A stretch of DNA of 64,000 bases, taken from assembly GCF_013522705.1 (NCBI RefSeq), contig NZ_JAAMRE010000020.1, forward strand, positions 1 to 64,000, given 5' to 3'. The notes under the pieces were generated by a model. It had not been told where the DNA came from and did not search any database. It worked only from the letters and a program-made list of their open reading frames with translations. The DNA is from Pseudomonas lurida (GTDB lineage: Bacteria; Pseudomonadota; Gammaproteobacteria; Pseudomonadales; Pseudomonadaceae). Below are positions 8,389 through 16,442 of the stretch, piece after piece. Each line of letters opens with the position of its first letter. Position 1 is the first letter of the stretch. The position numbers and the translations under genes were made by a program.

Positions 8389-9537
8389 TTATGCACAATC
8401 GGTTGGATGCGTCATTAAGAAACACTCTTTTTGTGGAGCGTTTCTCATCTGGGTTTAACTGCCTGTTTTAAGTGCACTTTATGATGTGAACAAAAAATGA
8501 CCAGTACGGCTTTTTGTCTGTGACCCAGGCGTTCAGAGGCCTCGCAAATAAACCATCAACAGAGTTATCCACAGGCTGGGCTGCGTCAATTTACCCCTTG
8601 ATCGCGCTCGGCAAGCACCATCAAGTTGCGCGGTGTCAGAGCGGCATCGCAGAAGCTGCCCAGTTCAACGCGGTAGCCTTGTTCCTTCAGAAACAGCGCG
8701 CGATCCAGCACCAGCCATATTTCCAGCGGTCGTCGAAACAGCCCGCGTACCAATTCCAGGTTTCTCACCTCGGCCAAGCGAGCCCAGCCGTATGCCTCCA
8801 GCGCGGCCCAATCCTGCTGGCCTGTGGATAAACCTTTGCGACTCGCCAGCGCCTCGCAGTAGTCGGCGAACGGCGCGTTCAACCACGCAGGGGGCAGAGG
8901 CGGGGTGGGCAGGTACTCGTCGCAACCGCGTAATTGACGTTGCAGTTGATCGAAGCCCAGGCGGCGGGCCATGGACGTGTCCCGCTGCTGGCGTACACGC
9001 TTGCCGGCGGTGACGGTTTCGCTGAGCGGCAGGCCGAGATCCTCGATCGACAGTCGCAACGTTGATGCGCGGCCCGCCTCGGACAATGGTTGATAGGTCC
9101 GTGCGCTGATGCGGTTGTAGCAGCAGGGCGCCAGGGCCAGCTGTTTGCAGCCCTGTGCGCTGGCCAGTTGCAGCAGGCGCACATGCAGGTCACCGCAGGC
9201 GTGCAGGGCGACGGGTGTGTGTTCGGCGCTGATGGTTACGGCGGCCATGACGTCTTGCAGGCGATGGGTCGCGGGCAGGCCATGGTGATCGCTCAGTGCC
9301 TGCCCGGCGGCGACCAACGCCGGGTCATATTCAAGGCAAGTCAGCTGTTGCCCGGTTTGCAGCAAGCGGCGGCCCAGGTGGCCTTTGCCGGCGCACCAGT
9401 CCAGCCAGTGCGTGGGGGCTTGCGCGAACTGCAGGGCGGCGCCGAAGGCCTCGATCTGCTGCCACTTGCGGCCCGGCACATCGACATTCAGGCGGTGATG
9501 CGCGGCGGGCAGGGGGCGGGTCGGCAACTTATCCACA
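8389..9537. other. Cluster of four DnaA-box-like sites
   Basis: Perfect R1-type boxes TTATCCACA occur at 8565-8573 (+), 8823-8831 (as TGTGGATAA) and 9529-9537 (+), and the one-base variant TTATGCACA at 8389-8397 (+). Two are in the 226-bp gap after the BcsQ-like gene, and two are inside the methyltransferase gene. I saw no perfect box elsewhere in a visual scan of the window. Box identity is direct; any function (DnaA titration, regulation) is inference. Confidence 0.5.
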
Positions 9538-9785
9538 GCACTGAGCTGGCGAGCCTGCGCGGCAAGCTGTGGAAACGGCGCGGGCGCCGCAAGATCGTAG
9601 GGGTTGTTGTGGCTGGCTTCGGCGTCGTCCAGCGAGCGTTGACGCAGCCAGCGCGCAAGCTCGGGGTGTCGGGATTCCCAGGCCAGTTGGCGATGGGTAA
9701 AGGGCCGTGGTTTCCACAGCCCTTGATGCTCGATCAGGAAGGCATCGAGTGCCTGGAAGCGCGCCTCAACGTCCCTGGCAGGCAT
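8586..9785 (-). CDS. SAM-dependent methyltransferase (METTL25/RRNAD1-like fold)
   Basis: 399 residues. The SAM-binding motif I region is HWLDWCAGKGHLGRRLL, followed by the acidic strand LTCLEYDP. Later motifs are VALHACGDLHVRLL and LALAPCCYNRIS, typical of a large methyltransferase-like family whose substrate is not established in bacteria. The soluble N-terminal ~110 residues and C-terminal ~130 residues flank the catalytic core. The start codon overlaps the end of the upstream permease gene by 20 bases, so it is the last gene of the ABC-importer operon and is translationally coupled to it. The link to amino-acid uptake is not obvious, and I do not assign a substrate. Confidence 0.8.
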   Translation of the reverse strand: MPARDVEARFQALDAFLIEHQGLWKPRPFTHRQLAWESRHPELARWLRQRSLDDAEASHNNPYDLAAPAPFPQLAAQARQLSAVDKLPTRPLPAAHHRLNVDVPGRKWQQIEAFGAALQFAQAPTHWLDWCAGKGHLGRRLLQTGQQLTCLEYDPALVAAGQALSDHHGLPATHRLQDVMAAVTISAEHTPVALHACGDLHVRLLQLASAQGCKQLALAPCCYNRISARTYQPLSEAGRASTLRLSIEDLGLPLSETVTAGKRVRQQRDTSMARRLGFDQLQRQLRGCDEYLPTPPLPPAWLNAPFADYCEALASRKGLSTGQQDWAALEAYGWARLAEVRNLELVRGLFRRPLEIWLVLDRALFLKEQGYRVELGSFCDAALTPRNLMVLAERDQGVN

Positions 9786-10497
9786 CGACGCGCAGCCAGC
9801 GTTCCAGCAGTTTGAAACCGCGTACCAGGATGTACGCCATCAACAGGTAGAACAAACCGGCGGCAAAGAAGATCTCCACCGGCAGGTAGGTCCGGGCAAT
9901 GATGGTTCGCGCCATGCCGGTCAGTTCCAGCAGCGTCACGGTACTGGCCAGGGCGCTGGCCTTGAGCATCAGGATCACTTCGTTGCTGTAGGCCGGCAGG
10001 CCAATGCGCGAGGCGCGGGGCAGGATGATATAGAACAGCGTCTTGGGCCTGGACATGCCCAGGGCGCGGGCGGCTTCGATTTCACCCGGTGGGATGGCCT
10101 GGATCGCCCCGCGCAGGATCTCGGCGATATAGGCGGCGGTATGCAGGGTCATGGTGGCGGTGGCGCACCAGAACGGATCGCGCAGGTAGGGCCACATGAA
10201 GCTGTTACGCACCGCATCGAACTGTGCCAGCCCGTAGTAGACCAGGAACAGCTGCACCAGCAGTGGCGTACCCCGAAAGAAGAAAATGTAAGCGTAAGGC
10301 AGGGCGCTCACATACCAGCGGCGCGACGAGCGGGCGATGCCCAGGGGGATTGCCAGCAGCAGCCCGGCGATGACCGCGATGGCCACCAGCTCCAGGGTGA
10401 GGACGGCGCCCTGTGCCAATTTGGGCAGCCATTTGATGATCACGGCCCAGTTCAGGCCCAGGTCGAAATGCGCCAGCCAGCTGTAGTCGCCGCTCAT
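9766..10497 (-). CDS. Basic amino-acid ABC importer, permease (HisM/ArtM type)
   Basis: 243 residues with about five membrane segments and the permease EAA loop (IPPGEIEAARALGMSRPKTLFYIILP) that docks on the ATPase. The start ATG at 10497 overlaps the stop of the first permease gene by 4 bases (ATGA), and the gene lies third in the ATPase-SBP-permease order. The family (HAAT, polar amino acid) is clear. The likely substrates are histidine, arginine, lysine or ornithine by resemblance of the binding protein. Confidence 0.9.
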   Translation of the reverse strand: MSGDYSWLAHFDLGLNWAVIIKWLPKLAQGAVLTLELVAIAVIAGLLLAIPLGIARSSRRWYVSALPYAYIFFFRGTPLLVQLFLVYYGLAQFDAVRNSFMWPYLRDPFWCATATMTLHTAAYIAEILRGAIQAIPPGEIEAARALGMSRPKTLFYIILPRASRIGLPAYSNEVILMLKASALASTVTLLELTGMARTIIARTYLPVEIFFAAGLFYLLMAYILVRGFKLLERWLRVDACQGR

Positions 10498-11189
10498 TGG
10501 GTGCTCCTTGCAAAGCCGCGGGCGGCGCGTTTTTCCAGGAAGTGCAGGGTGGTCATGGCCAGTACGGTGAGCCCCAGATACATGAGCGCCGCGACCATGA
10601 AGAACGTGAACGGTTGCTTGGTCACCGTAACGCCGATCTGTGCGTGACGCATGATTTCTTCCAGGCCGATCACCGACACCAGTGCAGTGTCTTTCATCAG
10701 GATCATGAACAGGTTGCCCAGGCCCGGCAGGGCGATGCGCCACATCTGCGGCATGATCAGGCGGGTGAAGATCCGCAGCTTCGACAGCCCCAGTGCGACG
10801 CCCGCTTCGCGGTGGCCCTTGGGGATGGCGAGGATCGCGCCACGGAATACTTCGGTGGCGTAGGCGCCGAAGCACAGGCCGAGGGCGATGACGCCTGCGG
10901 CAAAGGCGCTGAGGGACAGGTCGGGATTGCCGAAGAACTCCCCGAGCGCGCGCATCAGGTTGACGGTGCCAAAGTAAATCAGCAGCACCCACAGCAGCTC
11001 GGGAATGCCGCGAACAAGGGTCGAGTACGCACCGCCAAGCCACTGCAGCGGCTTGTACGGGGATGTCTTGGCCAGGGCGCCGGCCAGGCCGAGCACCAGC
11101 CCCAGGCACAGGGCCGTGAGTGCCAGTTTGACGGTCATCAGCGCGCCGGCGGCGAGCGCCGGGCCGAATCCGTAAAGGTCGAAATTCAT
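10494..11189 (-). CDS. Basic amino-acid ABC importer, permease (HisQ/ArtQ type)
   Basis: 231 residues, mostly hydrophobic, starting MNFDLYGFGPALAAG. It contains the inner-membrane permease signature with the EAA loop (IPKGHREAGVALGLSKLRIF), and YSTLVRGIPELLWVLL is typical of the HisQ/ArtQ branch. It forms the heterodimeric channel with the next gene, with which it overlaps by 4 bases. It is the partner of the binding protein encoded 74 bases upstream in the same operon. Confidence 0.9.
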   Translation of the reverse strand: MNFDLYGFGPALAAGALMTVKLALTALCLGLVLGLAGALAKTSPYKPLQWLGGAYSTLVRGIPELLWVLLIYFGTVNLMRALGEFFGNPDLSLSAFAAGVIALGLCFGAYATEVFRGAILAIPKGHREAGVALGLSKLRIFTRLIMPQMWRIALPGLGNLFMILMKDTALVSVIGLEEIMRHAQIGVTVTKQPFTFFMVAALMYLGLTVLAMTTLHFLEKRAARGFARSTQ

Positions 11190-11263
11190 GGTGTTTTCAT
11201 ATCGCGGCAGGCATTGCTAAAAGCCGACGCGCTCAAACGAACGCGCCGGGCAGGCCGTTAGGA

Positions 11264-12025
11264 TCATTCGATGCTGAACGGGAAGTACTTGTCGTTGATT
11301 TTCTTGTAGGTGCCGTCTGCCTTGATCTCTGCCAGGGCTTTGTTCAGGCGCTCGCGCAGCGGGTCGCCTTTGCGTACGGCGATACCGATCTTGTCGCTTT
11401 CCACGACAGGCTCACCTTTGAATTCAAAGTTGGAGCCGTCTTTGCTTTTGAGCCACTCATACTGCACGTACTTATCCGCCAGAATGCCATCGACACGCCC
11501 GGAGATCAGGTCGAGGTAGGCGTTTTCCTGAGTGTCATAAAGGCTGACCTTGACGTTGTAGTCATCTTCCATGTTGCGGTCGTCCAGCCAGGTGCCGGCG
11601 AGTGTTGCGCGTTGGGCACCGATGGTCTTGCCGCTGAGATAAGCCTTGTCTGTCTTGAAGTCGGTGGCCTTGGGCGCGATGAACTGCAGCTTGTTGGAGT
11701 AGTACGGATCGGTGAAGTCGACGGCCTGCTTGCGTTCGTCGGTGATCGACAGCGAGGACACCAGGAAGTCGAATTTCTTGGCGTTCAGGGCCGGGATGAT
11801 GCCGTCCCAGTCGGACACATACACTTCGCACTTCTCGACTTTCATCTTGGCGCACAGGGCGTCGCCGATGTCTTTGTCGAAGCCGACCACTTGGCCACTG
11901 GCGTCTTTATTGTTGAACGGCGGGTAGGCCGCCTCGATCCCCATTTTCAAGGTTTCTGCCATGGCCGTGGCGCTGAACGCCATCGAAACGGCTGCGGCCA
12001 GAAGGAATTTTTTATAGTTCTGCAT
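11264..12025 (-). CDS. Periplasmic lysine/arginine/ornithine/histidine-type binding protein
   Basis: 253 residues with a clean Sec signal (MQNYKKFLLAAAVSMAFSA, cut after AMA) and the SBP family 3 signature GFDKDIGDALCAKM. The order TLKMGIEAAYPPFNNKDASG, VSSLSITDERKQAVDFTDPY and ADKYVQYEWLK matches LAO/HisJ/ArgT-type proteins. The ATG at 12025 is used because the leader begins there and a ggag lies about 8 bases upstream; an out-of-frame ATG overlaps it closely. It delivers substrate to the permeases encoded next. Confidence 0.9.
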   Translation of the reverse strand: MQNYKKFLLAAAVSMAFSATAMAETLKMGIEAAYPPFNNKDASGQVVGFDKDIGDALCAKMKVEKCEVYVSDWDGIIPALNAKKFDFLVSSLSITDERKQAVDFTDPYYSNKLQFIAPKATDFKTDKAYLSGKTIGAQRATLAGTWLDDRNMEDDYNVKVSLYDTQENAYLDLISGRVDGILADKYVQYEWLKSKDGSNFEFKGEPVVESDKIGIAVRKGDPLRERLNKALAEIKADGTYKKINDKYFPFSIE

Positions 12026-12038
12026 GCATGTTGCTCCG

Positions 12039-12812
12039 TTAGCGGTTGCTGGACATGAATTGTTTGCAGCGCGCCGAAAGCGGGTTTTCAAACACCTGCT
12101 GTGGCGATCCTTGCTCCTCGATCAAGCCTTGGTGAAGGAACACCACCTCACTGGAAACCTGGCGGGCAAAGCCCATTTCGTGGGTAACCAGCAACATGGT
12201 GCGGCCTTCTTCGGCCAGCGCGCGGATCACACTAAGTACTTCCTGAACCATTTCCGGGTCAAGCGCGGAAGTGGGCTCGTCGAACAGGATGACCTTGGGC
12301 TGCATCGCCAGGGTGCGGGCAATGGCGGCGCGTTGCTGCTGGCCGCCGGACAATTGCGCCGGGTAGGCATGGCGCTTGTCGGCAATGCCGACCTTGGCCA
12401 GCAGGGCTTCGGCCACTTCGATGGCTTCGGCCTTGCTCTGCCCGAGCACACGGCGGGGCGCCTCGATGATGTTGTCGAGGATGCTCATGTGCGGCCACAG
12501 GTTAAAGTTTTGAAACACAAAACCGATTTCGCTGCGCAGGCGGTTGATCTGCCTGCCGTCGGCAGCCATCAGCTCGCCGTTCTTGGCAGCCTTGAGCTTG
12601 AGTTCTTCGCCGGCCACCAGGATCTGGCCCTGGTGTGGGTTCTCCAGCAGGTTGATGCAGCGCAGGAAAGTGGACTTGCCGGAACCGGAAGAACCCAGGA
12701 TCGAGATCACGTCGCCGTCGCGAGCGGTCAGCGAGATACCTTTGAGTACCTCCAGCTCACCATAACGTTTATGCAAGTTGCGGATTTCAAGCGCGGGCGT
12801 GGCCTCGGCCAT
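12039..12812 (-). CDS. Amino-acid ABC importer, ATP-binding subunit (HisP type)
   Basis: 257 residues. It has Walker A GSSGSGKST, Q-loop VFQNFNLWPHMS, signature LSGGQQQRAAIAR, Walker B VILFDEPTSALDP and switch histidine VTHEMGFA: a complete, active-looking ATPase. It is the first gene of the operon ATPase, SBP, permease Q, permease M, methyltransferase. The 550-bp gap upstream also holds the gabP promoter. I found no convincing promoter for this operon: a TGGCAC at 13035-13040 (minus strand) lacks a matching -12 element. Confidence 0.93.
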   Translation of the reverse strand: MAEATPALEIRNLHKRYGELEVLKGISLTARDGDVISILGSSGSGKSTFLRCINLLENPHQGQILVAGEELKLKAAKNGELMAADGRQINRLRSEIGFVFQNFNLWPHMSILDNIIEAPRRVLGQSKAEAIEVAEALLAKVGIADKRHAYPAQLSGGQQQRAAIARTLAMQPKVILFDEPTSALDPEMVQEVLSVIRALAEEGRTMLLVTHEMGFARQVSSEVVFLHQGLIEEQGSPQQVFENPLSARCKQFMSSNR

Positions 12813-13255
12813 GTGGGGTCCTCATTGTGTTCTGCGTGCCTGCTGCAGGGCCGCCTTCATGGCGAGGCGCCAAGCTAGCATAGCGTCCGGATGGCAGCCA
12901 ACAGCGTGGCGGGCGGTAAACAGACGGCGTGCGGCAGGGTGTCGCATCGGCACAGCGGCGTGTCGCGTCGTCAACAACCGAACAAGCGTTTGAACCCGCA
13001 ACGCCGCAGGCTTCGCGTCAAAAAGGGCGCGATGGTGCCAGCTTTGGCCAGGTGTTGGAAGGGTTAAAGGGGCAAACGGTCGCTATCGGCGCTTTTATGG
13101 GGCGCTACTTATTTTTGTGTGTGTTTTTGGTGCGCGTATCGGCCTGAATAGTGAGTCGCTCGGTAACGCTATAGCGGAATGCCATTGTTCTCAATGACTT
13201 GCGTGCGCTGTGGAAAAGTCCTACAGCCCGCGTCAATCGCGGCTTTGTAACATTT

Positions 13256-13271
13256 TGGCGCAAATCTTGCG
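13256..13271 (+). promoter_or_regulatory. Putative sigma-54 (-24/-12) promoter of gabP
   Basis: TGGCGC-AAATC-TTGCG matches the TGGCAC-N5-TTGCW consensus, with GG and GC correctly spaced. Predicted start is about 13282, leaving an 82-base leader before gabP. The activator is unknown. The rest of the 12813-13363 gap shows nothing I can name. Confidence 0.5.
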
Positions 13272-13363
13272 TAAAAAATAAAGAACGCCCTGTTGGTTTC
13301 TTTTCACGAGGAGGATCCCAGGTCGGGCGGACCGTTTTCGCAATTCCTCGCAAAGGTGTGTCA

Positions 13364-14755
13364 ATGAGTAGTACGCAAAGCTCCAATGACCTCGAACAGG
13401 GGCTCAAGCCGCGCCACGTCACGATGCTTTCGATTGCCGGCGTCATCGGTGCCGGTCTGTTTGTCGGCTCCGGCCACGCGATTGCCGCTGCCGGCCCAGC
13501 GGTGCTGCTGGCCTATGCCGCCGCGGGCACGTTGGTGGTGCTGGTGATGCGCATGCTGGCCGAAATGGCCGTGGCGTCGCCCGACACCGGTTCGTTTTCC
13601 ACGTATGCCGACCGTGCAATCGGCCATTGGGCCGGTTTTACCATCGGTTGGTTGTACTGGTGGTTCTGGGTGCTGGTGATTCCATTGGAAGCCAACGCGG
13701 CCGCCACGATCCTGCATGCCTGGTTCCCTGACGTGGCGATTTGGGCGTTCACGCTGGTGATTACCCTGCTGCTGACGGCCACCAACCTGTTCAGTGTGAA
13801 GAACTACGGTGAGTTCGAGTTCTGGTTCGCGCTGATCAAGGTCGTGGCCATCGTGGGTTTCGTGATCCTCGGCCTGGCGGCGATTTTCGGTTTCCTGCCG
13901 ACCAGCCAGGTCAGCGGCGTCTCGCACCTGTTCGACACTCAGGGCTTTATGCCTAACGGAATGGGCGCGGTGCTGGCTGCCATCCTGACCACCATGTTCT
14001 CGTTCATGGGCACTGAGATCGTCACCATCGCCGCGGCCGAGTCGAAGAACCCGGGCCAACAGATCACCAAGGCGACCAACTCGGTCATCTGGCGTATCGG
14101 CCTGTTCTACCTGTTGTCGATCTTCATTGTTGTCTCCCTGGTGCCTTGGAACGATCCGACTCTGGCTGCGGTAGGTTCCTACCAGACCGTGCTTGAACGC
14201 ATGGGCATTCCGAATGCCAAGCTGATCGTTGACCTGGTAGTGCTGGTGGCGGTGACCAGTTGCCTGAACTCGGCGCTGTATACCGCTTCGCGCATGCTGT
14301 TCTCCCTGGGCCGTCGTGGTGACGCCCCGGCCGTGGCCAAACGCACCAACAAGAGCGGTACGCCTTACTGGGCGGTGATGCTGTCCACCGGCGCGGCATT
14401 CCTTGCCGTGTTCGCCAACTACGTGGCTCCGGCCGCGGTGTTCGAATTCCTGCTGGCCAGCTCCGGCGCTATCGCCTTGCTGGTGTATCTGGTAATCGCA
14501 GTGTCGCAACTGCGCATGCGCCAGAAACGCACGGCGGCAGGCGAGAAGATTGTCTTCAAGATGTGGCTGTTCCCCGGCCTGACCTACGCGGTGATGGTGT
14601 TCATCGTGGGCACGTTGACCATCATGCTGTTCCAGGAAGCGCATCGCGTGGAGATCATCGCGACGGGCGTCCTGAGCCTGCTGGTGGTGGCGGCCGGGTT
14701 GATAGTGTCGAGCCGTCGCAAGGCGCAGAGAGTAGGGACTGCGGTGCTTAGCTGA
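13364..14755 (+). CDS. gabP: GABA permease
   Basis: 463 residues, twelve predicted membrane segments, of the amino acid-polyamine-organocation (AAT) family. The N-terminus LKPRHVTMLSIAGVIGAGLF and the loop SPDTGSFSTYADRAIGHWAGF are typical of GabP-type carriers, and the length is within a few residues of E. coli GabP. It imports 4-aminobutyrate with protons. The ATG at 13364 has aaagg seven bases upstream; a longer in-frame extension to 13199 has no homology and overlaps the promoter. It stands alone, ending at a hairpin terminator. Confidence 0.85.
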   Translation: MSSTQSSNDLEQGLKPRHVTMLSIAGVIGAGLFVGSGHAIAAAGPAVLLAYAAAGTLVVLVMRMLAEMAVASPDTGSFSTYADRAIGHWAGFTIGWLYWWFWVLVIPLEANAAATILHAWFPDVAIWAFTLVITLLLTATNLFSVKNYGEFEFWFALIKVVAIVGFVILGLAAIFGFLPTSQVSGVSHLFDTQGFMPNGMGAVLAAILTTMFSFMGTEIVTIAAAESKNPGQQITKATNSVIWRIGLFYLLSIFIVVSLVPWNDPTLAAVGSYQTVLERMGIPNAKLIVDLVVLVAVTSCLNSALYTASRMLFSLGRRGDAPAVAKRTNKSGTPYWAVMLSTGAAFLAVFANYVAPAAVFEFLLASSGAIALLVYLVIAVSQLRMRQKRTAAGEKIVFKMWLFPGLTYAVMVFIVGTLTIMLFQEAHRVEIIATGVLSLLVVAAGLIVSSRRKAQRVGTAVLS

Positions 14756-14770
14756 CCGCCATTCCAATGT

Positions 14771-14798
14771 GGGAGGGGGCAAGCCCCTCCCATTTTTT
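14771..14798 (+). terminator. REP palindrome acting as terminator between convergent genes
   Basis: GGGAGGGG / CCCCTCCC with a five-base loop, followed by a six-T run. It ends 16 bases after gabP and two bases before the end of the convergent hypothetical gene. The sequence is one member of the window's GTGGGAGGGGGC REP family. Confidence 0.75.
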
Positions 14799-14799
14799 G

Positions 14800-15213
14800 T
14801 CAGTCTTGCGAGTTGGTAAGGGTTTGGGAGGCGGCAACGTAGTCCGCTTGAAACTGCGGCGATTCGATCCACGCCAGTGCGGCGGCTTCATCATCGCTGT
14901 CCGTGGCCCACTGCCGGTACTCGATCAGTGCCGCCAGGATAAAGTCGGTAGCTTCTTCTTCGCCTTCCTGCTCAAGTACCAGCGCGAGCAGCGGGTGGGC
15001 CAGGAATGCCGCGCATAGCGCTTGCTGACTGATCTCGCCGGCAACGCGCATCTCCACGAACAGCTCTGTTAAATCCACCGACTCCAAATCGATACGGCTG
15101 TCATCGCCGGCGAACGCATCCGGCTTAGTCGCGACCGCGCGCTGGGTGCGGTTCTGTTTGGCCTTGGCCTTGGCCCGGTGGGCACGTTTTTGCTGCTTGT
15201 TCGGCGAGGCCAT
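14800..15213 (-). CDS. Conserved hypothetical protein with basic N-terminal tail
   Basis: 137 residues. The first ~25 residues are strongly basic (NKQQKRAHRAKAKAKQNR), suggesting RNA or ribosome contact. The remainder is acidic and helical, with no signal peptide or membrane segment. It is a single gene, convergent with gabP and divergent from the BASS-type transporter gene. I recognise no domain and assign no function. Confidence 0.7.
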   Translation of the reverse strand: MASPNKQQKRAHRAKAKAKQNRTQRAVATKPDAFAGDDSRIDLESVDLTELFVEMRVAGEISQQALCAAFLAHPLLALVLEQEGEEEATDFILAALIEYRQWATDSDDEAAALAWIESPQFQADYVAASQTLTNSQD

Positions 15214-15389
15214 GGGCTCACGTCCTTGGGGTCAGGATCTGGGTCAGGTATTGAAGCGCAGGTTGGCGCAAATCCCAAGGGTATCTGCCATTAATTGGCT
15301 GGCATGTTCCCGCCGTTCCAGCCGCTCGCCTGGTAATCACGCCAGTAGATGCTTAGGCTTGCGCCTTTGCGTTTCACCAGGGCGTTTCC

Positions 15390-16355
15390 ATGACCCGCGA
15401 CACCCTCGAACATCACCAAATCCCTATCTACTTCGTCACCGTCCTGCTGGCTGTCGGCTTCGGCCTGCTGGCGCCTTCGTGGGGGCACGGCCTGGGTGTG
15501 TGGATCACACCGGCCATCGCGGTGCTGATGTACGCGATGTTCCTGCAAATTCCGTTTCTGGACCTGCGCGAAGGCTTGAGCCGCAAGCGCTTCATGGCGG
15601 CCTTGCTGCTGGCTAATTTCATCCTGGTGCCCTTGCTGGTGTGGGGGCTGACCCTTGGCTTGGCGGAGCGTCCGGCGCTGCTGGTGGGGGCGTTGCTGGT
15701 GTTGCTGACGCCGTGCATTGATTACGTGGTGGTGTTTACCCATATCGGTAAGGGCGATTCACGGTTGATGCTCGCGGCGACGCCGGTGCTGCTTTTGCTG
15801 CAGTTGCTGCTGTTGCCGCTGTACTTGGGGCTGATGCTGGGGGCGCAATCCGGCGTGGTGATTGACGCGCAGCCGTTTGTGCAGGCGTTTGTGCTGCTGA
15901 TTGTGGTGCCGATGGTGGCGGCGGTGGCGACCACGTTTGTGGCGCGCAGATCGGCACTCGTCTGCGCTTGGAGCGCGGCTTGGGCCTGGCTGCCGGTGCC
16001 GGCGATGGCGCTGGTGCTGTTTGTGGTGATCGGTTCGCAGATCACGTCGGTAGTGCGCGATTTCAGCCTGTTGCTGCCGGTCATTCCGGTCTATGTAGGT
16101 TTCCTGTTGCTGGCGCCGCTGACGGGCGCCTTGGCCGCGCGGCTGTTCGCGTTGCCGAGTGCGCCCGCGCGGGCGGTGACGTTCAGCGCGTCGACGCGCA
16201 ATTCGCTGGTGGTGCTGCCGCTGGCGTTGGCATTACCCGAGGAGGTGCGTGGGCTGGCCGCTACGGCTGTCATCCTGCAAACCCTGGTGGAGCTGGTCGG
16301 CGAATTAATCTACGTGCGCCTGGTGCCCGCACTGGTATGGCGTGGCGGGCGCTGA
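15390..16355 (+). CDS. BASS/ACR3-type transporter (bile acid:sodium symporter superfamily)
   Basis: 321 residues with about ten membrane segments. LVLLTPCIDYVVVFTHIGKGD resembles the proline-cysteine crossover motif of ACR3 arsenite carriers, and the C-terminal SASTRNSLVVLPLALALP the second crossover helix. Pseudomonas members of this branch are often annotated arsenic resistance protein, but no arsR, arsC or arsH lies nearby, so the substrate is open. Start ATG at 15390. The gene is followed 87 bases later by a glycosyltransferase gene in the same direction. Confidence 0.8.
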   Translation: MTRDTLEHHQIPIYFVTVLLAVGFGLLAPSWGHGLGVWITPAIAVLMYAMFLQIPFLDLREGLSRKRFMAALLLANFILVPLLVWGLTLGLAERPALLVGALLVLLTPCIDYVVVFTHIGKGDSRLMLAATPVLLLLQLLLLPLYLGLMLGAQSGVVIDAQPFVQAFVLLIVVPMVAAVATTFVARRSALVCAWSAAWAWLPVPAMALVLFVVIGSQITSVVRDFSLLLPVIPVYVGFLLLAPLTGALAARLFALPSAPARAVTFSASTRNSLVVLPLALALPEEVRGLAATAVILQTLVELVGELIYVRLVPALVWRGGR

Positions 16356-16442
16356 AGGGTGAAAGATTGAGGGTTGTTCAGGCGCTATTCAGCAGGGCGA
16401 CCGGCACCATAGGTCCGCGCTTTCTACCTGGCAGGTCAATCG

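Noticed and set aside
13025..13040. Sigma-54-like element upstream of the amino-acid ABC operon
   Set aside because: TGGCAC is present on the minus strand but the -12 position reads CGCCC, lacking TTGC.
15390..16355. Arsenite exporter operon
   Set aside because: No arsR, arsC or arsH neighbours; substrate left open.
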